64,000 nt of DNA from assembly GCA_051278195.1 (NCBI GenBank), contig JBNMQM010000003.1, positions 62,001 to 126,000 of the forward strand, given 5' to 3'. The notes below the pieces were generated by a model that was not told where the DNA came from, ran no database searches, and saw only the letters and a program-made list of their open reading frames with translations. Source of the DNA: JAHRVQ01 sp051278195 (GTDB lineage Bacteria > Pseudomonadota > Gammaproteobacteria > Pseudomonadales > Azotimanducaceae). The position numbers were made by a program, and so were the translations under genes. Each line of letters opens with the position of its first letter. The stretch's first letter is position 1. Below are positions 42,140-49,804 of the stretch, piece by piece.

Positions 42140-43193
42140 CGTTCCTGATCGCGCTAGAAGATACGTCGAGACGAAACTCTTGCTCTGAGACTTCTATGCA
42201 AAGTAAGCGAAGTTCGTCACAAATTTCTGCTGTTGCAAGGTTCTGAAACTCACCTTCGCTCAGCCTTCCAAACACCAAAAATTTATGGCCGCGTTGGCTG
42301 AATGTCTCGATCGCCGCTGCTCTAGCGATGTCTGAATCTCCGTAATATTTGGCATCGTCGATTCGTACCAGGGTATCGACGCCGACAACAAAGGTAGCAC
42401 CTGGAAAAATTGCCGACTTTTCAAGAAAAGTTGCCGCGCGAGTAAACACTCGCGGCTCATCCTTCAACCAGAATTGTCGTTTCTGAATGTCTATGTAGTC
42501 CAATGGTGGCTTGTCGACGTTGAAGGCGGATATTTCAAACGCGACTTCGGTTTGGAGCTTTTGTTCAGCAAGTTCTCGAATGGTAAAATGCCCTTCGTGC
42601 GGTGGGTTAAATGCACCGGAGAACAATGCTTTGAAGTCATTTTTACCGGTCCGTAATGACTTGCCTGTCATCAAGTCTTGCCACTCGATGGTGGCCGTCT
42701 GTTCCTGAAGGGGAGCCGGCACACCCAAAACCGGGATACCAAGGCTGACGGCGATCAGACCAATAATAAAATCAGCACAGCATTCTTCCTGGTCGATACG
42801 GCTTTGGTTCTTGTCTAAGGCAAGCAGGTAGACTTGAGTGGTGGTGGCTGTTTGAACGGCGACAAAGATTCGATCTTCACCGAGTCGTGTACGATCCGTC
42901 TGTAACGCGGCGGTTGCGCCTATCCCGATGACCGTTGAGTCATCGAGCTCTCTTGCATTATGAAATGCCCGAGTAGCGAGTAGCCTTGCGGTCTGTTCGC
43001 TGCAGGCTTGCGCTGGGGTCGTACCAAGATAATTTGATAGTGCAGCGTCGCTGTAAGGAACCACCGCGTTCAAGAGACTGCGTGAGGCGCCAGATACGGC
43101 TAACAGTTGACCAATGACACTGGTACCACCGCCGGTAACAGCGATTTCGAATCTGCCTTCAGTATTATGAATTTGTTCTATAAGGTCGCGCAA
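42132..43193 (-). CDS. PncC/CinA C-terminal-like domain fused to nucleotidyltransferase (NMNAT-like)
   Basis: The 353-residue protein joins two domains. Residues 1-165 look like the CinA C-terminal (PncC, NMN deamidase) domain: AVTGGGTSVIGQLLAVSGAS then VVPYSDAALSNYLG. Residues 185-353 form a Rossmann nucleotidyltransferase with SGAFNPPHEGHFTIR (HxGH motif) and the late SSSAIR motif, as in NadD/NMNAT. PncC makes nicotinate mononucleotide and NMNAT adenylates it, so a bifunctional NAD-recycling enzyme is possible. The catalytic residues of the PncC part are only partly recognisable, so activity is uncertain. The start is a TTG at 43193; a CTG two codons earlier is less likely. Confidence 0.78.
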   Translation of the reverse strand: MRDLIEQIHNTEGRFEIAVTGGGTSVIGQLLAVSGASRSLLNAVVPYSDAALSNYLGTTPAQACSEQTARLLATRAFHNARELDDSTVIGIGATAALQTDRTRLGEDRIFVAVQTATTTQVYLLALDKNQSRIDQEECCADFIIGLIAVSLGIPVLGVPAPLQEQTATIEWQDLMTGKSLRTGKNDFKALFSGAFNPPHEGHFTIRELAEQKLQTEVAFEISAFNVDKPPLDYIDIQKRQFWLKDEPRVFTRAATFLEKSAIFPGATFVVGVDTLVRIDDAKYYGDSDIARAAAIETFSQRGHKFLVFGRLSEGEFQNLATAEICDELRLLCIEVSEQEFRLDVSSSAIRNDS

Positions 43194-43347
43194 ACTGTTG
43201 CTCAGGTCTTAACTGGTCAGCATGTTAGCACCATCAGGTCGTAATGGAGAGGCGTTGTGAATGACGCCAATTGGCTTCCTCTCGAAGATCTGCGGGGTAG
43301 CCGCAACGCCGGCTGGGTAGGGTAGAACTCGGTCGATAGTGGTTGGG

Positions 43348-43356
43348 TGGTATAAT
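43348..43356 (+). promoter_or_regulatory. Candidate extended -10 promoter upstream of the DUF3806 gene
   Basis: TGGTATAAT (43348-43356) is a perfect extended -10 element; no good -35 box precedes it, which is usual for this promoter type. It is the one clear signal in the 315-base gap between the divergent fusion gene and the DUF3806 gene. The gap also has a short GGGCC/GGCCC hairpin at 43410-43422. I see no gene there. Confidence 0.5.
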
Positions 43357-43508
43357 ATTCACACTTCCATCACCTCCTGTGAACGGATTGGTTGAAATGT
43401 CGCCTGTAGGGGCCATCGGCCCTGAAATCCGGAACTTGAATGTCTATTGCATGTCTCATCATGAGCCTCTTAATCAGTCTCTTCCTAACAGAAGGGTAGG
43501 AATGAACT

Positions 43509-44096
43509 ATGAAAACCCTATGGATGATCATCGGATTGACGTTAGCGCTACCCGTCTGGGCTGAAACAGAAATAGAAACAGAAACCTCCGTAACGACTCT
43601 GACGACGGAGCAATTAGAGAATTACCGGTTCCCGGTGAAGCCGAATAAATATGTCGTAAAGGAGCTGACCCTCGGCCAGCAGTCAATCATGGCCACTCAG
43701 CGTAGAGCGGCTAAGGACCTGCTTGTTCGGCAACTGGGGTTGGTCAGAATCACCAGCACGCGAGAAGACCTGAGTAGCTTACAGCAGTTGGTTGATCGCA
43801 AGGTGTTGCGCAAGTCACAACGAGAAGAGTGGCAAGCGATCGGTATCTTATTTGGTGACATTTTGGCTAAAGAATTCCGTCTCGATTGGGTGAGTTATAC
43901 CGATGAAATGGGTGCCAACAGGGCGCTGCGATATCGCAAGACCGAAAACTTTATATTCCCCGTGACGCTCTTTTCGAAACGGGTCAAATTTAATGAAGAT
44001 ATCGATATGACTGAGATATATGCCGCACTAGAAACGCAGATTGAAGAATTTATTGCTTGGGAAAGTAACAACCGATTGCCGAGCACCCTACGTTAA
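43509..44096 (+). CDS. Exported DUF3806 family protein
   Basis: The 195-residue protein has a signal peptide (MKTLWMIIGLTLALPVWA) and a mature part that resembles DUF3806: QRRAAKDLLVRQLGLVRIT, WQAIGILFGDILAKEFRLDW and RALRYRKTENFIFPVTLFS. The mature start is rich in glutamate and threonine. Function is unknown; the family is periplasmic in gammaproteobacteria. The ATG at 43509 is preceded by AGGGTAGGAAT. A small membrane protein gene follows after 94 bases. Confidence 0.78.
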   Translation: MKTLWMIIGLTLALPVWAETEIETETSVTTLTTEQLENYRFPVKPNKYVVKELTLGQQSIMATQRRAAKDLLVRQLGLVRITSTREDLSSLQQLVDRKVLRKSQREEWQAIGILFGDILAKEFRLDWVSYTDEMGANRALRYRKTENFIFPVTLFSKRVKFNEDIDMTEIYAALETQIEEFIAWESNNRLPSTLR

Positions 44097-44190
44097 GCAA
44101 GAAGTTAGGCAAGAATTTGGCCCTTTACGACTTTTCCAAAGAGGCTAATCCAGTTAGAATGCGCGCTCTCGAAGTTCAGGTTAATTGGTC

Positions 44191-44361
44191 ATGAAAAAAG
44201 CTGTCTTAGGTACCCTCAAATTTTTCTTTGTTGATTCTATCGTCAATATCCTTGGGGACCTGTTCGAACAGCCGCTTATCATGTGGGCCTTTATTGGCTG
44301 GGGTTGGATTGCTGTTTTAGCGATGATCGCTGGCTTCATGACGACAGTCGGCACCGTTTAA
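44191..44361 (+). CDS. 56-residue predicted membrane protein
   Basis: An ATG at 44191 opens a 56-codon frame ending in TAA at 44361. The product begins MKKAVLGTLKFFFVDSIVN, is hydrophobic and has one or two membrane segments, the clearest being MWAFIGWGWIAVLAMIAGFM. The KK start and lack of charge afterwards fit an inserted inner-membrane protein. Ribosome site CAGGTTA upstream is weak. No family recognised. It fills part of the gap between the DUF3806 gene and leuB. Confidence 0.55.
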   Translation: MKKAVLGTLKFFFVDSIVNILGDLFEQPLIMWAFIGWGWIAVLAMIAGFMTTVGTV

Positions 44362-44429
44362 TCCATCATCGGTAACCTATCATCCAGTTGCTTAATTCAG
44401 CCCTCAATCGCTAAGACTTTCATCTGCTA

Positions 44430-44483
44430 AAGCCCTTCTAGACAAGCCCTTCTAGACAAGCTCTTCTAGACAAGCCTCTCTGC
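44430..44483. repeat. 14-bp tandem repeat, 3 full copies, before the leuB end
   Basis: AAGCCCTTCTAGAC repeats at 44430 and 44444, with AAGCTCTTCTAGAC at 44458 and a partial copy from 44472. It lies in the 193-base gap between the small membrane protein and the convergent leuB stop; the rest of that gap is featureless. Confidence 0.9.
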
Positions 44484-44554
44484 AGAGACTCTCCGAGACC
44501 CGCTGCCACTCATTAGTTTTCTAGCCCTGGCTAAGCTCCGCTAGAGCGAACTCA

Positions 44555-45670
44555 TCAGGGCATCGCTTTTAATGTCTCTGCCAGTTTCTCCATGACTTTA
44601 TCGCCAAACTCCACCGTTGATACGATCCGCGTGTCTGAATCGGCATTCGAGAGGTCAGACGTCGAGAAACCTGATTCGAATACACTTTTCATGGCGTCCC
44701 ATACCGCATTAGACTCGGCGGTGAGGTTAAAGCTCATATCCAGCATCATCGCGACCGAGCCAATCATGGAATACGGATTTGCGACGTTTTGACCTGCGAT
44801 ATCTGGCGCAGATCCATGAGACGGCTCGTAATACGCTTTTTCCGGTCCCATGCAGGCCGATGGCATTAAACCTAGCGAGCCAAGAATACCGCCACCCTGA
44901 TCGCTTAGAATGTCCCCAAACATATTCTCCATCACCATGACATCGAACTGACCCGGATTAAGACACAAAGCAGTCGCTGCGGCATCTACCAGCATATGCT
45001 TGACCTCGACCTCGGGATAATCGACGCGAACTTCTTCTAGAATTTCGTTCCAGAACACGCTCGACATCAACACATTGCTCTTATGAATGTTGTGCAAGAC
45101 TTTCTTGCGCGACATCGCCTGTTCAAAACCAACTTTCAATATTTGTCGAACCTGATCCTCATCGTAGGCCAGAACCTCCTTAACGTAACGTTTACCGTTA
45201 CTGTCCACACCACGTTCTTTTTCACCAAAGTAGAGGCCGCCGACAAGTTCTCTAATCAGCATAATGTCGATGCCATTTTTAATGACCTCTGGCTTCAGCG
45301 GCGAGAAATGCGCCATTTCAGGGCTTAAATAGATGGGTCGGAAATTGGCATAAGTGTTGTATCTGGCGCGAAGCGGAAGAATGGCGCCGCGCTCGGCTTG
45401 TTCTTCGACGGGTATTTTCTGGCTTTCTTCATGACTAAGCCCAACTGGCCCCTTGAGTATGGCGTCCGCTGCATCGCAGATGAGCTTAGTCTCTTCTGGA
45501 AATGCCTTGCCGTGATCAAAGTAGGCCTGGGCGCCGAAGGGTGCCTCGGTCAACTCAAACGAAACGTCTCGGTGTTGCGAGATCAAGTCAAAAACCCTGA
45601 CTGCTTGGGTCATTATTTCGGGGCCAATGGCATCGCCGGCTAGAATCGCTATTTTGTGTGCGTTGGACAT
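44555..45670 (-). CDS. leuB: 3-isopropylmalate dehydrogenase (LeuB)
   Basis: LeuB oxidises and decarboxylates 3-isopropylmalate with NAD in leucine synthesis. The 371-residue product belongs to the isocitrate/isopropylmalate dehydrogenase family: KIAILAGDAIGPEIMTQAVR, LPLRARYNTYANFRPIY, IRELVGGLYFGEKERG (LeuB type) and NMFGDILSDQGGGILGSLGL, with catalytic Tyr/Lys region around VMENMFGD. I start at the ATG at 45670 rather than 45715. No leuA, leuC or leuD lies nearby, so a paralogous beta-decarboxylating dehydrogenase cannot be excluded, although the GLYFG motif favours LeuB. Confidence 0.85.
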   Translation of the reverse strand: MSNAHKIAILAGDAIGPEIMTQAVRVFDLISQHRDVSFELTEAPFGAQAYFDHGKAFPEETKLICDAADAILKGPVGLSHEESQKIPVEEQAERGAILPLRARYNTYANFRPIYLSPEMAHFSPLKPEVIKNGIDIMLIRELVGGLYFGEKERGVDSNGKRYVKEVLAYDEDQVRQILKVGFEQAMSRKKVLHNIHKSNVLMSSVFWNEILEEVRVDYPEVEVKHMLVDAAATALCLNPGQFDVMVMENMFGDILSDQGGGILGSLGLMPSACMGPEKAYYEPSHGSAPDIAGQNVANPYSMIGSVAMMLDMSFNLTAESNAVWDAMKSVFESGFSTSDLSNADSDTRIVSTVEFGDKVMEKLAETLKAMP

Positions 45671-45773
45671 GTCTTTTGTTTTCTCACAAGGTCTTCGAGG
45701 GGCGAATGTTAGCATGGGTCTCAGTGGCTGGAATCGGTAATCACGCGCATTAGTTACGGTTATAGAATTGCGT

Positions 45774-46967
45774 TTAATAAATCAGGTAAGGGGCGCGCTC
45801 TTCGAGCCATTCTGCCAGTTCACGTTGCAGAGTTTGCTCTAGACCTTCGAATGTCTGGGCTGGGTCGTCGACCCATAACCTCAAGCCTGGGCCGCCATTT
45901 ATGACGTCGAAAGGAACTCGATTAAGCTCGTATTCATATTCATGATGGCGCCATAAGTCGTAGTCAGGCCTTATCTGGCGTAGAATTTTCAAACAACCTG
46001 CTATCAACCTGTAGGGCATGAATAGCTCATGCTGATAATGCCGGTTGTCGGTATGAATCTGTATTCCATGACAGAGTTCATGCACGTGCTTATGAAAAGT
46101 TGGCTCAAAACTGCAGACTCGCAGCGATGCGCCAGCGCACCAGTCTGGCGCTAACCTCTTAAGGGTGTCTAATATTTCTGTTGCTGGAAAATCAGGTGCA
46201 CCAATTAACTCGAGCGGTATGGTCGTACCTCGCCCTTCGGAAAGCGTTGTTCCTTCTAGCAGCACAGTACCTGGAAAGCAGCGAGTCATATTGACACTGG
46301 CCGCATTCGGGCTGGGATTGACCCAGGCATTGGTAACAGGCCAAGCAGATTGATTTGGGTCATAACCAGCCATAGGCACGACGTCGAGCTCGACGGCCAA
46401 ATCATTTTTCTGTTTGAACCAAACCGCCAGCTCACCCGTCGTCAAGCCGTGGCGCGTTGGTAACGTATCTGCGCCGACAAAGCTTTGTTGCCCGTTTACG
46501 AGACGCAGTCCATCCACAGGTCGCCCAGCAGGATTGGGGCGATCTAAAACCCATACTTCGATCCCCAGGTCGGTGGCGGTTTCCAGAAAATATTTCAGTG
46601 TCGTGATGTAAGTGTAAATTCGACAACCCACATCTTGTAGGTCAAAGAGAATAAGATCGATGCCGTCTAGCATCTCTGGCGTTGGACGCCGGTGCTGACC
46701 ATAAAGAGATATCACTGGGATGCCGTGAATAGGGTCGAGAAAGTCTGCCGATTCAATCATATTGTCTTGCTTGTCGCCGCGCATGCCATGCTGCGGACCA
46801 AAGGCTTTTTTAACCTGACAACCGGCAGAAATTAACGCATCGAGGCTGTGTGTGAGATCGTCTGTGACAGAAGCGGGGTGTGCCACCAAAGCAATGTTTC
46901 GCTTCGATATCTGATTAATTCTAATGCTGTCGGTCAGAAGCTGATCAAGACCAAATTGAAACTGCAT
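45774..46967 (-). CDS. DUF1343 protein, NamZ-like exo-beta-N-acetylmuramidase
   Basis: The 397-residue protein belongs to DUF1343. Members such as NamZ of Bacillus release terminal N-acetylmuramic acid from peptidoglycan fragments. Family marks are NIALVAHPASVTDD, AFGPQHGMRGDKQDNM, LILFDLQDVGCRIYTYITTL, VLDRPNPAGRPVDG and LLEGTTLSEGRGTTIPLELI. There is no signal peptide, so it would act in cytoplasmic murein recycling, unlike exported NamZ. No mur genes flank it. It is the second gene on this strand from the DOMON-like gene (62 bases apart), so those two may be cotranscribed. Confidence 0.9.
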   Translation of the reverse strand: MQFQFGLDQLLTDSIRINQISKRNIALVAHPASVTDDLTHSLDALISAGCQVKKAFGPQHGMRGDKQDNMIESADFLDPIHGIPVISLYGQHRRPTPEMLDGIDLILFDLQDVGCRIYTYITTLKYFLETATDLGIEVWVLDRPNPAGRPVDGLRLVNGQQSFVGADTLPTRHGLTTGELAVWFKQKNDLAVELDVVPMAGYDPNQSAWPVTNAWVNPSPNAASVNMTRCFPGTVLLEGTTLSEGRGTTIPLELIGAPDFPATEILDTLKRLAPDWCAGASLRVCSFEPTFHKHVHELCHGIQIHTDNRHYQHELFMPYRLIAGCLKILRQIRPDYDLWRHHEYEYELNRVPFDVINGGPGLRLWVDDPAQTFEGLEQTLQRELAEWLEERAPYLIY

Positions 46968-47029
46968 ATCAAAACTCTTGGCTGTTCGCGCAATTATTCA
47001 GTTGGGCGCGCACCAAGTCAATGTTGCGT

Positions 47030-47602
47030 CTAGCCACTTAGTGACTGGACTCTTAATGGCAAAAGAAGGGTTCTCGTTGCTGCCAGGTGGAAATCGGGCC
47101 GCTCGCCTGAGTGAGAGAGGGCATAGTAGTGGAGTCGGCCCTGACGGTCTTCGAGCACAGTTGCTGGCGCAATGTGCCAATCGCTTGTAACAAAACTGGG
47201 GTGTTCGACGTCTATAGTACAGTTCATTTGGAATGGGTCGTTGTTATTAGTATGGGGACTTGTTTCAGTGTCGGTCATTGACTGGCCAGACACTAGGACC
47301 TTTGGACTGGGTAATGCCACCGCTCGATAGGTTTCAAACTCGAACGCCTGCCATTGACCAGCAGGGGAAATATTTGCTTCTATATAGGTATCAGCATCAG
47401 CAAGACCAATAAAGCATTCAAAGCAGGTAGACTCCCAGAGTCCTGACCGGCGTTCCGCCAGGGAGTCGGTATTAGGCCAGTGAATGCCATGACCAAGTGG
47501 CAGCCGGAACTCAACGATTAGCTGAGTCCCTCTACGCTCAATACTGCCATGTATTTGGTCAATCGGGGCAATGGCATGAAAAGGCACCAGAACAAAATTC
47601 AA
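47030..47602 (-). CDS. DOMON-like domain protein
   Basis: The 190-residue protein has the DOMON-like pattern known from gammaproteobacterial proteins: IVEFRLPLGHGIHWP near the start and GLWESTCFECFIGLADADTY with IEANISPAGQWQAFEFETYR in the middle. The fold is a beta-sandwich that binds sugars or haem in other DOMON proteins; no ligand is known here. No signal peptide is present. It is divergent from gor and upstream of the DUF1343 gene on the same strand. Confidence 0.78.
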   Translation of the reverse strand: MNFVLVPFHAIAPIDQIHGSIERRGTQLIVEFRLPLGHGIHWPNTDSLAERRSGLWESTCFECFIGLADADTYIEANISPAGQWQAFEFETYRAVALPSPKVLVSGQSMTDTETSPHTNNNDPFQMNCTIDVEHPSFVTSDWHIAPATVLEDRQGRLHYYALSHSGERPDFHLAATRTLLLPLRVQSLSG

Positions 47603-47690
47603 TTTGATACTCTCTGATAGTCAGAGTGATAGGTTAACAAACTTTGCTCTCACAAATTTAGAGCAACACATACAGGGTTAAGGAATTCTC

Positions 47691-49043
47691 ATGTACGACT
47701 ACGATTTATTTGTTATGGGCGTAGGCTCAGGTGGCGTTCGGGCGGCGCGCATGGCGTCAACATACGGCGCACGTGTCGCCACAGCGGAAGATCGATATAT
47801 GGGAGGCACCTGCGTCAACGTTGGCTGTGTACCCAAAAAACTGTTCGTCTATGCCTCGCACTTTCATGAAGAATACCAGAATGCAGAAGGCTTCGGCTGG
47901 GGCGAAGCTAAACCAGACTTTGACTGGCCAACGCTGCTTGAAAACAAAAATACCGAGATCAGCCGCCTGAATGGCATCTATCAAGGGCTCCTAGACAATG
48001 CAGGTGTGACGCATTTTGATGGCCGTGCCAGAATTGTAGATGAGCATCACATCTCGATCGGAGATCAAGTCATCTCTACAGATAAAATTCTGATCGCGAC
48101 GGGCGGCTGGCCTTCCGTGCCGACTTTCCCTGGCAGCGAGCATGTCATCACCTCCAATGAAGCGTTCTTTCTCGAGAGTTTGCCAAAGCGAAGTCTAGTC
48201 GTGGGTGGAGGTTACATCGCTGTCGAGTTCGCTGGGATCTTCGCTGGCCTGGGTATTGAGAGCCACCTTTCTTATCGTGGGCCGTTATTTCTCCGTAACT
48301 TTGATGAAGATGTTCGTAAAGTCGTAGCGGAAGAACTGGTCAAAAAGGACATTAAGCTTCATTTCAACACCAACGTTGAAAAAATCGACAAGCAAGCTGA
48401 TGGTTCGTTTCTGGTGACCTTCAAGGAAGGAGAGCCGATGGAGGTTGATCTTGTGATGTACGCAACGGGCAGAACACCCAACGTGACAGACATCGGTCTT
48501 GAAAATGTGGCGGTTGAGCAAGGTAAAAATGGCGCAATTTTGGTCGATGATGAATTCCGAACTTCAGTCCCCAGTATTTTTGCTCTGGGTGATGTGACGG
48601 ACAAGGTTCAGTTGACCCCCGTTGCTATTAAGGAAGCCATGGCTTTTGTCCAAACCCAATTCCAAGATATGCCTACTAAGATGGATTACGAAGGTATTGC
48701 GACAGCCGTGTTTTGCCAGCCGAATATTGGCACTGTTGGACTTACGGAAGCCGAAGCGAAAGAAAAATATGGTGACGTCGATGTTTATCTCTCCAGTTTC
48801 AAGGCAATGAAACATACCCTTTCAGGGAGTGATGAACGTTCTATGATGAAATTAATCGTGGATCAAAAATCTGACAAGGTCGTGGGCGTACACATGGTGG
48901 GCGCTGAGGCTGGCGAGATTATCCAGGGTATCGCGATTGCGCTTAAGGCGGGTGCAACAAAAGCAGTATTCGATGCGACAGTGGGGATTCATCCAACCTC
49001 AGCTGAGGAATTTGTCACCATGCGGGAGCCTGTTGCGAACTAG
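47691..49043 (+). CDS. gor: Glutathione-disulfide reductase
   Basis: Gor reduces oxidised glutathione with NADPH. The 450-residue FAD protein has the FAD motif VMGVGSGGVRAARMA, the redox disulfide GTCVNVGCVPKK (Cys41, Cys46), an NADPH fold (SLVVGGGYIAVEFAGIFAGL followed by an arginine, SHLSYRGPLF) and the C-terminal GIHPTSAEEFVTMR with the catalytic histidine and glutamate. These features favour glutathione reductase over other disulfide reductases. Glutathione peroxidase is in the same window at 32776. The DUF429 gene begins one base after the stop. Confidence 0.94.
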   Translation: MYDYDLFVMGVGSGGVRAARMASTYGARVATAEDRYMGGTCVNVGCVPKKLFVYASHFHEEYQNAEGFGWGEAKPDFDWPTLLENKNTEISRLNGIYQGLLDNAGVTHFDGRARIVDEHHISIGDQVISTDKILIATGGWPSVPTFPGSEHVITSNEAFFLESLPKRSLVVGGGYIAVEFAGIFAGLGIESHLSYRGPLFLRNFDEDVRKVVAEELVKKDIKLHFNTNVEKIDKQADGSFLVTFKEGEPMEVDLVMYATGRTPNVTDIGLENVAVEQGKNGAILVDDEFRTSVPSIFALGDVTDKVQLTPVAIKEAMAFVQTQFQDMPTKMDYEGIATAVFCQPNIGTVGLTEAEAKEKYGDVDVYLSSFKAMKHTLSGSDERSMMKLIVDQKSDKVVGVHMVGAEAGEIIQGIAIALKAGATKAVFDATVGIHPTSAEEFVTMREPVAN

Positions 49044-49751
49044 ATGGCAACTTTTGTTGGTGTTGACGGATGCAAGCTCGGCTGGTTTGCCGTCTGGCAA
49101 GGTTCACGCGGACTAAAGGCGCGGATTTATCCATCGGTCCAAGAATTGTGGTGCGAGCATGCTGACGCGACGCGAATTTTGATTGATGTGCCGATCGGAC
49201 TGAAAGTTACTGAAGACCGGTTCATCGAGTCAAAGGTTCGCGCGCTCCTCGGGCCAAGGCGCAGCAGTGTCTTTCCGGTGCCTTGTCATGGTGCAGCCTA
49301 TGCTGACAATTACCCGGATGCCTCTGCGGTCAATCGTTCAATTCTCGGCAAAGGGCTATCCAAGCAAGCCTGGTTTATTACACCGTTAATCCGGGATGTT
49401 GATCAGTTGCTACAGCAAAATCGACAGGCCCAAGCTGTGCTGGGCGAATGTCATCCAGAGCTTGCATTTGCGACTATTAACGGTGCGCCGCTACAAAACA
49501 GTAAGAAAACGGCAGAAGGTGTCGCGATTCGACAAACACTTATTCGAAAGCACTTTCGTGCTGTTGACCGGTTTATTGAAACCTGCCTTCGTGAGCACCC
49601 GCGTCGCCATTTACAGATAGACGATTGCCTTGATGCGATGGTCTTGCTCATCACTGCAAAGCAGGCGAGACCACTTTCTGAGACGAACGAGAGCGGCAAG
49701 GGCGATATTCCGATTCGAATATGGGTACCCGACAGGGCTAGTTACTATTGA
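49044..49751 (+). CDS. DUF429 family protein
   Basis: The 235-residue protein is a DUF429 member with a predicted RNase H-like fold: FVGVDGCKLGWFAVWQGSRG at the start, ILIDVPIGLK, GPRRSSVFPVPCHGA, GECHPELAFATINGA and a late DDCLDAMVLLITAKQ. Acidic residues in these motifs would form a metal site, so nuclease activity is possible but unproven. It starts immediately at the gor stop with no gap, so it is translated from the same message. Confidence 0.85.
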   Translation: MATFVGVDGCKLGWFAVWQGSRGLKARIYPSVQELWCEHADATRILIDVPIGLKVTEDRFIESKVRALLGPRRSSVFPVPCHGAAYADNYPDASAVNRSILGKGLSKQAWFITPLIRDVDQLLQQNRQAQAVLGECHPELAFATINGAPLQNSKKTAEGVAIRQTLIRKHFRAVDRFIETCLREHPRRHLQIDDCLDAMVLLITAKQARPLSETNESGKGDIPIRIWVPDRASYY

Positions 49752-49804
49752 GTGCTCATTTGCTATGGTCGCCGCTGTTATAAAGCAAAGATGGAGCTCG
49801 CTCA

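Noticed and set aside
46978..47190. Plus-strand frame between the DUF1343 and DOMON-like genes
   Set aside because: It overlaps the DOMON-like gene on the other strand and shows no family features.
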